64,000 nt of DNA from Meghimatium bilineatum (GCA_034231615.1 CM067315.1:29614133-29678132); one strand, 5' to 3'. Shown: positions 31,758 through 41,796, counted from the first letter of the stretch. Program-made: numbers and translations. Notes: generated from the letters alone by a model not told the origin.

Positions 31758-31880
31758 TCTCCTGCGGTGTGGTCGAGACGCGCTGACATATAGCGAGGGA
31801 GATGGTGCAATCTCAACGGATCTAGTTCAAATCCTGTTTGATGGATGCATTATGATCTTTCTTTAATAATAGGTCCTCAT
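31758..31880 (+). mobile_element. SINE J, tRNA-like head
   Basis: TGCGGTGTGGTCGAGACGC is A-box-like and AGTTCAAATCCTG (31825-31837) is B-box-like. It continues into GATGGATGCATTATGATC and TTTAATAATAGGTCC. Its tail resembles the 53-bp tandem unit at 35966. Confidence 0.5.
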
Positions 31881-31912
31881 TACTTCTAAATTGTAGTGAT
31901 CATTTGCTCGTA

Positions 31913-32022
31913 ATTGATGGAGTCCTGAGAACGAAAACGTTGTGTTATGGTTTATAGCTTGGCTGCGATAAAAGCGTATGTTGACGTATCCGACTTCAGC
32001 ATGGGTTCTGAGTGACTATAAT
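31913..32022 (-). mobile_element. Family A SINE, 3' half, degenerate
   Basis: TGGAGTCCTGAGAACGAAAA, TTGTGTTATGGTTTATAGC and ATCCGACTTCAGCATGG in minus orientation. Confidence 0.65.
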
Positions 32023-32067
32023 CTGTATCTCAAGGCCTGGAGTTGTATATCAGAACGCAACTCATCC

Positions 32068-32265
32068 CATCTTCAGTGACTTGATTATAGTGATCAGAAG
32101 GTATAAGGGGGAGGGGGAGAGAGCTGCGTTCGCGAACCAGTAGCTTGAGACAGCAGAGAGGGTGAAGTTGGGATGTATTACATTCATTTTCGTGTCTGGC
32201 CATGTTGGTGTTCTAGGCAATGGCAGAGCAGATCGGCTTGCATGCGCTGCTACGGACGATAGATT
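32068..32265 (+). pseudogene. LINE RNase H fragment
   Basis: It aligns with 34100-34270 of the LINE at 33082-34595 at nucleotide level. The translated part ITFIFVSGHVGVLGNGRAD matches the last RNase H catalytic region of that element, with a G replacing the E of the GNERAD motif. The upstream part is frameshifted. Same family, older copy. Confidence 0.75.
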
Positions 32266-32536
32266 TCGGCTCAAAATTACCCAGAAACAGGGCCGTAGAT
32301 GTGGTATCCTCGGTAGGGGGAGGCTTACATATAGAAAAAAGCTAACTATTGTTTGTTTTGTGTGTCAGATACCTCTAACTGATGAACAACTTAATGGCTT
32401 TTCTATGAACAAATGATCCAAAAATAGGGGGGGGGGTTCTTTTTACCCACCTTTTAGCACATATCCTAGTACTAATAGTCATATTCCAATTTGTTTAAAG
32501 GTATCGTTGAAAACTTCAAAGTCCCTCCTGTCTAAA

Positions 32537-32675
32537 AGTCATGCTGAAGTCGGATGTGTTAGACGAAAGGCGCAGATATTGCAACTAAGCCTTAAATCAC
32601 AACGCATTACGATCTTCGGACCACATCCTGCTAATTTGCATGAATGTAAGGAAGAAAAAGAAGACACGAAGCAGA
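32537..32675 (+). mobile_element. Family A SINE, 3' half
   Basis: CATGCTGAAGTCGGATGTGT, CAACGCATTACGATCTTCGG and CATCCTGCTAATTTGCATG, ending in a decayed GAA-rich tail. Positions 32266-32536 hold a 9-base G run (32427-32435) and nothing recognised. Confidence 0.8.
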
Positions 32676-32749
32676 AAACTGGTACTGCATTGCCTTCCGC
32701 AATGTTAATCTTGTTCAGTGTGAACCTCGTTGTCTGTGAATCTTTTCCA

Positions 32750-32985
32750 TTGTGAAACTTATTCAGTGTGATCCTTGTTATCTGTGAACCTTGTCCATTG
32801 TGAACATTGTTATCTGTGAACCTTGTCCATTGTGAACATTGTTATCAGTGAACCTTGTCCATTGTGAACATTGTTATATGTGAACCTTGTCCATTGTGAA
32901 CATTGTTATCTGTGAACCTTGTCCATTGTGAACATTGTTATCTGTGAACCTTGCTCAGTGTGAACCTTGCTCAATGGTAACCTAT
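32750..32985. repeat. 32-bp minisatellite, about 7 copies
   Basis: Unit contains TGTGAACCTTGTCCATTGTG and AACATTGTTATC; the outer copies are more diverged. Confidence 0.94.
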
Positions 32986-33007
32986 AGTAGTGGTTCTCAA
33001 ACTGTAA

Positions 33008-33081
33008 CGATTGATTGATTCAGAACCACATGAATTGCGAGCGATTAGCTCTTGCTTCCTGTGTGCAGTGCAGTGGAGTGG
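33008..33081 (-). mobile_element. Family E, 3' end (left of LINE)
   Basis: GATTGATTGATT tail, then AATTGCGAGCGATTAGCTC and TTCCTGTGTGCAGTG, as at 58523-58590. The E copy resumes at 34596 after the LINE. Confidence 0.85.
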
Positions 33082-33083
33082 AG

Positions 33084-33909
33084 TGCGTTGTGGAACTACA
33101 GAACTACTCGTAAAAGACTGACAAATTGGTGTCGAGATGCGGGAGCAGTGATTAATCCGTCTAAGGCATTCGTGCCGTGGTTTTCCTTGAATAATCACAT
33201 GGTAAAGACACCCATGCCACAAGTTTCGTTGTCCGGGAAAAGTTTGAAAAGAACTAGCACAATGAGATATATGGGTGTGTGTTTTGACAGAAGCCTGAGT
33301 TTCAGGGAACATGTTGACCACATTATCATAAGGGCAGGCAAAGGCTTAGCAGCAATGAAGGTTATGGCTGCTGCGCAGTGTGAGCAGAGATTGTTATTTC
33401 ATTTGTACCAGGGTTTCGTTGTGGCTGTGGTGGAATATGCACTGGCAATTCTGAATCTTAGCCAAACTCAGATCGAAAGACTGGATATAATCCAGAATGC
33501 AGCAATGCGTATCATACAGGGATGCACAAGAGATACATCGACAAGAGCTATGCGATACCTACTTGACTGCCCAACAGCTGAGCAAAGATTACGGTATTGC
33601 CGTGCACGGGCGTACCTTCAAATACATGCAGATAAGGAACACCCATTGCATTCCGAAATACAGAAAGTTAAAGGCAGCAGACTCAAGAGAGGGAGGTCGT
33701 GGATGGAACGTGCTGAGGATGTCATACAAAGCGTGTGCAGATTGCAGGATATGGCAGCAGGTGCGATATGGATAGGTCTACCCACAGATTTCGAAACTTG
33801 TTTGAGAGTAGTAATATCACTTAGCAGGGAATGCAGAGAATGGTGTCCCACAGCTGTGGAGAAAGAAGTGCAGGCTTTAATCAGTGAGAATACCAAAGAG
33901 GGGATGTGA
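33084..33909 (+). pseudogene. LINE pol: RT C-terminal region
   Basis: The reading frame enters from the truncation point and stays open for about 275 codons. Near the start is LTNWCRDAGAVINPSKAF, the segment that follows the RT catalytic core in non-LTR elements, then MRYMGVCFDRSLSFREHVD, typical of the RT thumb. The rest is a helical connector rich in R, E and Q. It ends at a TGA that overlaps the RNase H frame. A single missing base in the G run at 33900-33903 would account for the frame change. The product would be inactive alone. Confidence 0.9.
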
Positions 33910-34577
33910 TTATATACACTGATGGATCTGTAATTAGGCATGTTCGCAGTGCTTGGGCCTTTACAGCTCAATGCGCAGGTAAAATTATCAAGGAGGAAAA
34001 TGGTGCCTTTGCGGTCATCACTACGAGTAGTATGACCATGGAGACTATGGCGGTGACCAAGGCATTTGAGTGGCTACGCACACAGAAGGTAACGCAGGTC
34101 TGCATCTTGAGTGACTGTATGAGTATGATTAAGAAGGTACAAGTGGGTCTCGTTCGCGAACAGTGGATTGAGGCCTTGAGAAAGGCGAGCTTGAAAGTGG
34201 TTACATTTATTTTCGTGCCGGGACATGCGGGCGTTCGAGGCAATGAAAGAGCGGATCAACTGGCATCGTGCGCGATTGTGGCACAGGGCGATGGGGCAAT
34301 GGATCGCGCTGACGTTTTGAACTCCTTAAGAGATATAACACGCGAGAGTGAGACTAATGTGGATGATGATTCCTTTTCAATGGCTAGGATTAAAGATCAG
34401 GAATTGAAATGCGGTGTTGCTAGAGATGAACATTTTGGAGGGCGCAGAAGAATGATGGTCAACCAGCATAGGACCGGTACTGTCAGCAGAAGTGTAATGG
34501 CGGATACACTCAAGGAGAGATTGGAGCAACTATGGACGTGTCCAGTTTGCAGTGATGATGATCCGACGACTAACTAA
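33906..34577 (+). pseudogene. LINE pol: RNase H domain and C-terminus
   Basis: Open for 223 codons. The RNase H catalytic set is visible in order: D in IIYTDGSV, E in TMETMAV, D in ILSDCMS, and D in HAGVRGNERADQLAS. This domain would degrade RNA in the RNA:DNA hybrid during reverse transcription. The C-terminus has a CPVC pair followed by an acidic stretch. The stop codon TAA is provided by the first CTAA repeat of the tail, so there is essentially no 3' untranslated region. Confidence 0.9.
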
Positions 34578-34595
34578 CTAACTAACTAACTAACT

Positions 34596-34845
34596 AGTGG
34601 AGTGGTTTCTCTGAGTTTTATTTCATACCCAAGAACCCAGCTTTCGGTTTAGTGCAATGCCAACTGAAGGAGTCTTCTACTCAGAGAGGGTCTATAATTG
34701 TATAAATGTCATACGACAAAGCTTCCATAAGAGAACCTCAATACAATGGCACGTAATCTACTAAGGTTTTCTGTTGCATGGGTGGTTTGTCTAGTAGTGG
34801 GCCATTGGTGAGACCAACAGACGCAACCGCATGCGTAAAAAACTG
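34596..34845 (-). mobile_element. Family E, remainder (right of LINE)
   Basis: Continues E with CAGCTTTCGGTTTAGTGCA, TCTATAATTGTATAAATG, CTAAGGTTTTCTGTTGCATG and ends at ACAGACGCAACCGCATGCG, in parallel with 58590-58844. Confidence 0.88.
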
Positions 34846-34849
34846 TAAT

Positions 34850-35021
34850 TTAGAGCAGTGTTTCTCAAACTATAACTCAGAAAAATGTTTCTTAAACTGT
34901 AAATTAAAGCAGTGTTTCTCAAACTGGTGCGGCAGACGGGCAATATGTTTCTCAGTCTGCTAGGATCCAGCATGGGGGATTAGGATTTATTTCGCGCTGG
35001 TTCTCAAACTTGTGAAAATTA
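34850..35021. mobile_element. hAT-like terminal motifs
   Basis: CAGTGTTTCTCAAACT occurs at about 34858 and 34913, a typical hAT inverted-repeat end. A possible right partner, AGAATCACTGCC, lies near 35757-35768. If paired, they would enclose 34913-35768, including an A SINE and a minisatellite. The pairing is imperfect. Confidence 0.4.
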
Positions 35022-35365
35022 CCTAAATGTAGTTTGGAGAATGGAATGTACTGTGCCATGATTTTCAACTTAGATACGATATCTGCGCCTTTCTGCTAGA
35101 CATACTTCAGCGTGGTTTCTGGGTCCCTTGATCAGACAGCCTGCTGCATCTAAATATTCTTTATTAGCCTCTTACGACATGCATAGCGGGTAGTGATGTT
35201 GTTATTCTTTGCTCGCTGTGGCGTAAGAGAATGTTACCATCTGTATGTATTGCGAACAAAATATACAGAGGGTTCTGAAGAAACATGGTCGCCTCCACCA
35301 CTACATACGTCGTTTGATTGATTGATTCTTTGCTCCCCTTTTAGACAGAGAACCACACAGGCGAT
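35022..35365 (-). mobile_element. Family A SINE split by a 110-bp insertion
   Basis: Minus-strand A from GTAGTTTGGAGAATGGAATG to TTATTCTTTGCTC (35214), resuming at ATTCTTTGCTCCCC (35325) and ending near CACACAGGCG. Confidence 0.85.
35215..35324 (+). mobile_element. Unclassified 110-bp insertion with TSD
   Basis: An exact 11-bp duplication ATTCTTTGCTC lies at 35204-35214 and 35325-35335. The insertion ends in TTGATTGATTG. It is probably a truncated retroposon with a TGAT tail. It has no long frame. Confidence 0.75.
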
Positions 35366-35383
35366 TATGACTAATACAAGAAC

Positions 35384-35735
35384 TTGCGCTGATGGCTTGA
35401 GGACTCGCGGATCTGTCACTGATTGTTTGAGGACTCGCGGACATGTCACTGATGGCTTGAGAACTCGCGGACCTGTCACTAATGGCTTGGGGATTGTGGA
35501 CCTGTCACTAACGGCTTGGGGACATCGGACCTGTCACTGATGGCTTGGGGATTGTGGACCTGTCACTAACGGCTTGGGGACTGCGGACCTGTCACTGATG
35601 GCTTGAGGACTCGCGGACCTGTCACTGATTGTTTGAGGACTCGCGGACCTGTCACTAATGACTTGGGGACTGCGGTCCTGTCACTAATGGCTTGGGGACT
35701 GCGGACCTGTCACTGATTGCGCGATGACCAACACC
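35384..35735. repeat. About 30-bp minisatellite, 12 copies
   Basis: Unit contains GACCTGTCACTGATGGCTTG and AGGACTCGCG, with variants ACTAATGGCTTGGGGAC and GATTGTTTGAGG. The unit's GCGGACC part resembles the GACCGGT segment usually next to hAT termini, which also follows the array (35740-35770). Confidence 0.94.
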
Positions 35736-35965
35736 GGTCCACGAACCACCACTTTTAGAATCACTGCCCTAAAAGATGTGCAGCTGATACACCACAAAAA
35801 TATTACTAAACACACCAGGTACGTCTTACGACGAGGAATGCCAAACATGTCAAGAGGCAACACTCACGGACATAGGTAACGGACTCTGTACCCTTTACTA
35901 AAAAAAATAATAATGTAACAAACAGGATGCAACAATCCCATTCACTGCAATCTATCTGATGTTCT

Positions 35966-36190
35966 TTAATAATAAATCCTTTATGTAACTATATTTATAT
36001 TAGGCCTCTTCATTTATCTTAATAATAAATCCTTAATGCAACTATATTTATATTAGGCCTCTTCATTTATCTTAATAATAAATCCTTTATGCAACTATAT
36101 TTATATTAGTCCTCTTCATTTATCTTAATTATAAATCCTTAATGCTACTATATTTATATTATGCCTATTAATATTATGTATTATGTATAT
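35966..36190. repeat. 53-bp tandem repeat, 4 copies
   Basis: Unit contains AATAATAAATCCTTTATG, CAACTATATTTATATTAGGC and TCTTCATTTATC. A single unit-like stretch recurs at 37588-37632, and a partial one in the tail of SINE J (31860-31880). Confidence 0.93.
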
Positions 36191-36662
36191 TTATATTAAT
36201 CATAATTCCCATCGACGCCAGCTCATTGGCGACAAGGAGTTGGGGCTTAGTCTCTGAAAACTAAGACTGTCCGGGCCCTCCTACATTCGGGCAGGATCAC
36301 AGCCTCGCCTAGCAAGTAAAGGTCCTGAAGTTAGCGACATTTGGTCAGAAGGCGCACAGCAACAACCAAAATAAAATGCATTATCTCACATGAATGTCTA
36401 TATCTGCATTACCCCGTTATGGTGCTAACCCTGTGACGACTCACCAGGCAGGAGTAGCACCGGGCCCTATACCCCGAAAAGGCGCACCCCATGCAACTGG
36501 AGGCCCTCTTCGATTTCCTTGTAGAGCCAGGAGGCAAAGAATAATATCACTGATCAACAAATATTACCAACCAATGAGACATCAGTTGCAATAATGCACC
36601 GAATTGCTGTGGGTGTAAATTGCAACAAAAAAAAGATGCCTTTAGCATGAAATTATAATTAG
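36191..36662. other. Unassigned
   Basis: Moderately GC-rich around 36230-36540, including CTGTCCGGGCCCTCCTACAT. No frame with family resemblance. Confidence 0.4.
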
Positions 36663-37030
36663 ATGACACCCTTCTTAAGGAACAAGTCAGCGGACAGATC
36701 CTCACAACCTATTGTAATACTTACAGATGCAAGATCAGTACTAGAGACACTACAATCCAATAAGCTACCAGAGTTAACAGAGGCATTATCTATAGTGCAA
36801 CATCGGTGTAGATTTATACTGCAAATTATTCCATCACACTGTGGAATAGTAGGAAATGAGAGAGCTGATCAACTGGCCAAGGAGGGTTCGAACATGCAAT
36901 AACCGAATGTACCAATCAGTTATCACCACAAAAAAAAAATCATTATAAAGGCACAACGAAAGCCTAACTTACCTTCACGGGACGACTACCATCTAATTTA
37001 ACAAACAGAACAGGTCATTCCATTTCGATT
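36663..37030 (+). pseudogene. LINE RNase H domain fragment
   Basis: 79 codons contain the last part of an RNase H domain: ILTDARSVLETLQ (catalytic D) and IPSHCGIVGNERADQLAKEG (final catalytic D region). It is degenerate after 36902, then picks up again just before an A SINE (37031). A different LINE family from 33082-34595, and closer in sequence to the LINE ends at 24841 and 41904. Confidence 0.88.
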
Positions 37031-37314
37031 TCTTCGTCTTCTTCTGCATTCGTTCTCACACTCCTGCAGATTAGCAGGATGTAGTCCGGAGAACGGAATG
37101 CGTTGTGTCATGGTTTACAGCATTGCTGCTATATCTGCGCATTTCGGCCCGACACATACGATTTCAGCATGGCTCTGGGTCAATGACCCTATATGGGATG
37201 GGACAGCCAACTTCATCCCATAACCTCCTCAGTCGCCTTTTACGACATGCATGGAAGGTAAACAGCGTTGCTATTCTCTGCTCCCCTTTCGGGTCCCGGC
37301 AACACAGGGGCGAA
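37031..37314 (-). mobile_element. Family A SINE with exact TSD, inside a LINE
   Basis: Minus copy near consensus with full hairpin arms, flanked by CATTTCGATT at 37021-37030 and 37315-37324. It interrupts the LINE pol remnant. Leaving out the SINE and one TSD copy makes the LINE frame continuous across the junction (FRFRTGHNRLNSHM-type sequence). Confidence 0.95.
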
Positions 37315-37592
37315 CATTTCGATTCAGAACTGGACACAATAGACTAAACAGCCATATGTATACAAAACTTTTAATTGAAACATTTGCAAAGTGTACATGT
37401 GGGCAAGTCACCCTGACTTCAGAACACATCCTTCTTCAAGAATGTGCAAACTATGACACATTAAGTTGCATATACTGACCTTCTGATACACCTATGAATG
37501 TTAAACGTTATGGTATAAAACCAAAAAAATGCAAAACACTGTCGAATTTATTTAAGAAACAACACTGCAGATAAAAGAAGAAAAACCTTCAT
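37315..37592 (+). pseudogene. LINE C-terminal end after the SINE
   Basis: Reads RTGHNRLNSHMYTKLL, then the C/H motif KCTCGQVTLTSEHILLQEC, typical of the tail of RNase H-bearing LINEs. The 3' end near 37580 is CTGCAGATAAAAGAAGAAAA, a weaker GAA-type terminus. Confidence 0.85.
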
Positions 37593-37838
37593 AATAAATC
37601 CGTGATGCTACTATATTTATATTGCTCATTTATCCTGTACTAAACTATTTCAACATTGGAGATTACAGGGACGATGATGATGTAATCAAAACTGATGATT
37701 CTATAAGACTTAATATTCGAATATATATACAAAGTGAAATATGTCTGTCTAGCTATGTATCTACCCATATTATGTACTTTCATCCATCCATCATTCCATC
37801 TATCCATATATATGTCTGCTGCCCGTCTGCTCGAGCGT

Positions 37839-37842
<4 letters not shown>

Positions 37843-37925
<83 letters not shown>
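37843..37925. repeat. AT dinucleotide repeat
   Basis: About 41 uninterrupted AT units, followed by CTGT-rich sequence to 37985. Confidence 0.97.
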
Positions 37926-37929
<4 letters not shown>

Positions 37930-38082
37930 TGTACCTCTATCTGTCTGCATATCTGTCAGTTTGGCCATCTGTCTGTCTGTTGTCTATTTCAAGTGATTAG
38001 CACAACTTGTTTACCATTTTCCAAGTCTCGCCGGTTGGACATCACCAACGGTGGTTTTAATGTAACTGGATATCACCGTTTC

Positions 38083-38640
38083 AGTGTTTTCTTGGTCCTT
38101 GTACCGTATCACAGTTTCAGTGTCTTCTTGTTCCTTGTACCGTATCAAAGTTTCAGTGTCTTCTTGTTCCTTGTACCTTATCAAAGTTTCAGTGTCTTCT
38201 TGTTCCTTGTACCTTATCACAGTTTCAGTGTTTTCTTGTTCCTTGTACCTTATCAAAGTTTCAGTGTCTTCTTGTTTCTTGTACCTTATCAAAGTTTCAG
38301 GTGTCTTCTTGTTCCTTGTACCTTATCAAAGTTTCAGGTGTCTTCTTGTTCCTTGTACCTTATCAAAGTTTCAGGTGTCTTCTTGTTCCTTGTACCTTAT
38401 CAAAGTTTCAGTGTCTTCTTGTTTCTTGTACCTTATCAAAGTTTCAGGTGTCTTCTTGTTTCTTGTACCTTATCAAAGTTTCAGGTGTCTTCTTGTTCCT
38501 TGTACCTTATCAAAGTTTCAGGTGTCTTCTTGTTCCTTGTACCTTATCAAAGTTTCAGGTGTCTTCTTGTTCCTTGTACCTTATCAAAGTTTCAGTGTCT
38601 TCTTGTTCCTTGTTCCTTATCTTCTTGTTCCTTATCAAAG
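38083..38640. repeat. 36/37-bp minisatellite, about 15 copies
   Basis: Unit contains TCAGTGTCTTCTTGTTCCTT and GTACCTTATCAAAGTT. Units with TCAGG are 37 bp and shift the frame, so the open plus-strand frames are accidental. The right end meets a family A scrap. Confidence 0.96.
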
Positions 38641-38646
38641 TGTTGC

Positions 38647-38740
38647 CTAGTAGTCCGGAGAACGGAACGCGTTATATCATAGTCTGACTCATGTGTTGCC
38701 GAAACTCGAATGGGGAACAAAGAATATCAACAGTATTATA
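38647..38740. mobile_element. Two family A scraps
   Basis: 38647-38688 matches A in minus orientation (TAGTCCGGAGAACGGAACGC). 38689-38740 matches its 5' end in plus orientation (ATGTGTTGCCGAAACTCG, GGGGAACAAAGAATATCAAC). A GATA repeat follows. Confidence 0.65.
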
Positions 38741-38759
38741 TAGATAGATAGATTTTCTT

Positions 38760-39170
38760 ATGTTCGTATACCTTGATCTGGTGACTGATGCTATGCCACC
38801 TGGAGTGGCCTCATCACGCATCAGTCTTTGAGACTCTAGGAGTACATTCTTGATTAGCTTCATGGCACATGGGGCATACATCTCATGTCACGTCTTTCTT
38901 CATCAGTCTTCTGAACGTCCTTGGTTTGCTTGATTTCTCTAGCGATCTCGCCTTTTTCAATTTCAAGTGGCTTCCCTAATTTTATTGAGTACATCTTCCG
39001 CCTCAAGTTTATGAACGGTGGTTGGCATGCCTTTGCACTCATCCTTGAATTTCCCCTCAACCTTCTTGTTTTCTTCAGAGTAATATTTGTTTCGGTAACT
39101 GGCTGGTCTGGGTGTTTCCCGTGGGCTACTTAGCACATTGTGTTGAGAATGGCCCACTCCAAACATTTGT
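38760..39170 (-). pseudogene. Coding-like sequence of unknown origin
   Basis: Three overlapping minus-strand frames of 60-70 codons have protein-like, lysine/glutamate-rich composition: VEGKFKDECKGMPTTVHKLE, PLEIEKGEIAREIKQTKDV and LLESQRLMRDEATPGG. Frame changes between them suggest a decayed gene or retroelement. I do not recognise the family. Confidence 0.3.
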
Positions 39171-39384
39171 TCTCTTCATTTTTCACATTCACAACTGACC
39201 TTGGTGGTATGTACTTGGGGGTTGGGAATTAGCTCACTTCCCGACACGGTTGTTAATCAGCTGTCTGGATGTTAAGAATCGCTATAGGTACATTTTTGTA
39301 CACATGCACTCCCTGATACTGCTCAATTATCTTATTAACAGTAGGATGGCATTTGAACAATAAAAATCTAGAATTATATACAAA

Positions 39385-39515
39385 TGTTCGATACTCATCT
39401 CTTCTTCTTCTTCTGCGTTCAGCATCTGTGGTCATGCTATATTGTCAGGCCTGTCGTCAAGACGAAGTCCACTGTCTTCTCCAGGTCAGATCGGCTGCCC
39501 TTGCCTCATTATTAT
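39385..39515 (-). mobile_element. GAA-tailed element 3' end, uncertain
   Basis: On the minus strand this ends in GAACGCAGAAGAAGAAGAAG, identical in style to the A tail. The upstream 100 bp (GACAATATAGCATGACCACAG) do not match A or B. It could be another partner LINE or SINE. Confidence 0.45.
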
Positions 39516-39769
39516 ATACAAATGTTCGATACCCATCTCATTATTAATTTTAAGAAAAGGATGACCCACATTTCCACCACACAAAAAAAAAAACAAGATC
39601 ACTGTCACAGAAAGGTTAGATCGACCTGACCTATGAAATAAGCCAACAAACGTTAATTAAGTTTTAATGTGTTTAAAGTAATTAATAACTGCTGTTTTTC
39701 CCCCCTCTAAAACTAAATTAGAAAACTTAACAAAACATCGTGGTAGGTAGATCCGTGGCTATTGACTCT

Positions 39770-39940
39770 ACTAGAGGCCTTCTAACTGAACTAATTTGGA
39801 CTGCGTTCGTTACGATTTTGATTATTCTTGGGATTTTGATTGGTCGCTATTTACATACTTGGAGTCGCGTGCCAAAAATAGTCAAGGTCAACCAACCGAT
39901 AGCATGCAAATCGAAAACCATGGGTTAAATGTTCCCTCTA
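39770..39940 (+). mobile_element. Fold-back family C copy
   Basis: Matches C through GAGGCCTTCTAACTGAAC, TTCGTTACGATTTTGATTAT, GGTCGCTATTTACATACTTG and GCCAAAAATAGTCAAGG. Confidence 0.7.
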
Positions 39941-40014
39941 ATTCGTGGTTCTATCAGGGTATCAGGGTTAAATTAATATCTAAGGCACGAGAGTTAACTT
40001 GAGAAAAAATATAT

Positions 40015-40335
40015 GTTCTTCTTCTTCATTCGTTCTCAAACTCCTGCAGATTAGTAGGATTATTCTTCAGCGTTCATTCATAAACTCCCTCAAATTTCTC
40101 TTGTAGCAGGACAATGGTCCTACTAGATTTCCAGAAGAATGTAGTCCAGAGAATGAAACTATTGTGTAACAGTTTTATTTGCGCCAATAGCCCAACACAT
40201 CCGTTTTCTGCAGGATCAGCAGGATGTAGTTAGGAGAACGGAATGTTCTGTGTCATAGTTCACAACATTGCTGTATCTACGCCTTCCGTCATGACACATC
40301 CGACTTCAACATGGTTTTTGATCAATTTCGAACAG
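40015..40335 (-). mobile_element. Family A SINE split by a B SINE
   Basis: A in minus orientation: 40015-40060 (TCTCAAACTCCTGCAGATTAG) and 40214-40335 (GCAGGATGTAGTTAGGAGAA, CACATCCGACTTCAACATGG). Confidence 0.85.
40061..40213 (-). mobile_element. Family B SINE nested in A
   Basis: Minus copy with core AGGACAATGGTCCT. GATTAGTAGGAT (40049-40060) and GATCAGCAGGAT (40214-40225) are a probable TSD, 10 of 12 matching. Confidence 0.85.
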
Positions 40336-41180
40336 CACCTTTCTTCTGCTCAAATCTCGTCATGTGACATATTCTCTCCAGAACGGTGTCGTCCCAATGA
40401 ACCCCATGAACCGTTCTCTGTCTTGGGCTTGCCTTTTCCAACGACGTATTCAAATCTACCTAACAAAAATACAAAGTTAGTCATCTTCAGCATATTCTAT
40501 TAGCTACTAATTACACATTGCACTTTATTAAAGAAACTTTTACAAATATTTACATACGTAAATGGTGCGCGCCAAGTCTGAACTCTGTGCACCAAGGGAT
40601 ACAAATGTAAAGGCTAGTGCACGATAACCTAACTTAGCAGGTACTACGGGTGATCCAATACGAGCGCTGTATCGGTAAATAATTAGACGTTATAGGTATG
40701 TGTCCTGTTTAAGTGTCTTCAAATTTACAGCCTGTGTCACAACACAAAACAATCTTCAGGTTCCTGTAACTGGAGGATCCTGACTTAACAGTATACATTA
40801 GATTTTTTCGGGTGTGTACGGGTGTGCCAGACACTTGTAGCTTACTGTGTTATATAATCGTGAATAACAATCGGTCTAAAATTGACAACCTCGTACCCGA
40901 CCTTTGACGTAACATGTAATTTTTAATGATGTATTTTTTTTCGGAATGGGATAAAGACATTACATCCTTTATAATGATATTACATGATTAACCCTGAAAT
41001 GATAAAACAGTTACCTGTTTTGGCACACCTATGTAACCAAAATATCACTGAGTGCACAAGTAGAAATTGCGTTTGTTCGGTTGCTGAATGACTGCTGAAT
41101 ACCTGTGGTAATTAGTACCGCTAAGAAATGTCACAGTGCTGTGTAGGTATTGTGAATGGGTCGACGACATATTAAACACG
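40336..41180. other. Unassigned
   Basis: No recognised gene or mobile element in about 840 bp of AT-rich sequence. Confidence 0.4.
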
Positions 41181-41190
41181 ACACAATGGA

Positions 41191-41472
41191 CGCCTGTGTG
41201 GTGTCGGAGCCCGAAAGGGGAGCAAAGAATAGCAACACTATTTACCTTCCACGCATTTCGTAAGAAGCGACTAAGGAGGTTATGGGATGAAGTTGGCTGT
41301 GCCATCCCATATAGGGTCAGTGACAAAAGCCATGCTAAAGTCGGATGTGTCAGGACGAAAGGCGCAGATATCGCAGCAATGCTGTAAACCATGACACAAC
41401 GCATTCCGTTCTTCGGACTCCATCCTGATAATCTGCAGGAGTTTGAGAACAAACGGAGAAGAAGAAGAAGAA
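41191..41472 (+). mobile_element. Family A SINE with TSD
   Basis: Full-length plus copy, flanked by ACACAATGGA (41181-41190) and ACACAACGGA (41473-41482), one mismatch. Confidence 0.9.
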
Positions 41473-41517
41473 ACACAACGGAAATGCTTAAATGATGTTC
41501 TGACGTCTACTACGTAA

Positions 41518-41796
41518 GTTCTCAAACTCCTGCAGTTTATCAGGATATACATGCTGAAATCGGATGTGCAGTCAGAATGCGTAAATAATGCAGATCCGCT
41601 GTAAACTAGCAGTACAACGTATTTCCCGCTCCCCGGAGGGAATCCAGGGAATTTCGTGTTGGTTATCAGAGCGAACGCAAAAGAAGCAAGACGTAGTTTG
41701 GAAAATGGCATTCATTGTGTTTATAGATTGACTGCGATATCTGCGCTTTTCGTCGTGATACATCCGACTTCACACTTAACTGGCTGAGGTTCCCTT
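41518..41796 (-). mobile_element. Family A SINE split by an H SINE
   Basis: A in minus orientation at 41518-41549 (TTCTCAAACTCCTGCAGTTTA) and 41691-41796 (GTAGTTTGGAAAATGGCATT, GCGATATCTGCGCTTTTCG). The TSD is not clear. Confidence 0.75.
41550..41690 (+). mobile_element. Family H SINE
   Basis: Aligns with H at 17243: ATGCTGAAATCGGATGTGC, CCGCTCCCCGGAGGGAATCC, GTTATCAGAGCGAACGC. Here the tail is AAAAGAAGC rather than AAAC repeats. Confidence 0.75.

Larger units (their letters stand above)
33082..34595 (+). mobile_element. LINE with RNase H, 5'-truncated, 1.5 kb
   Basis: The longest LINE copy here. It lies between an exact 10-bp TSD AGTGGAGTGG (33072-33081 and 34596-34605) and ends in about six CTAA repeats. 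It codes for the post-catalytic part of the reverse transcriptase followed by a complete-looking RNase H domain. The endonuclease and RT catalytic motifs lie in the lost 5' part. The layout fits the I-type superfamily, but I cannot fix the clade. It interrupts a family E copy. Confidence 0.93.

Noticed and set aside
37993-38687. Plus-strand frames up to 229 codons rich in SSCSLYLIKV
   Set aside because: 36/37-bp minisatellite read in several frames; unit length changes shift the frame.
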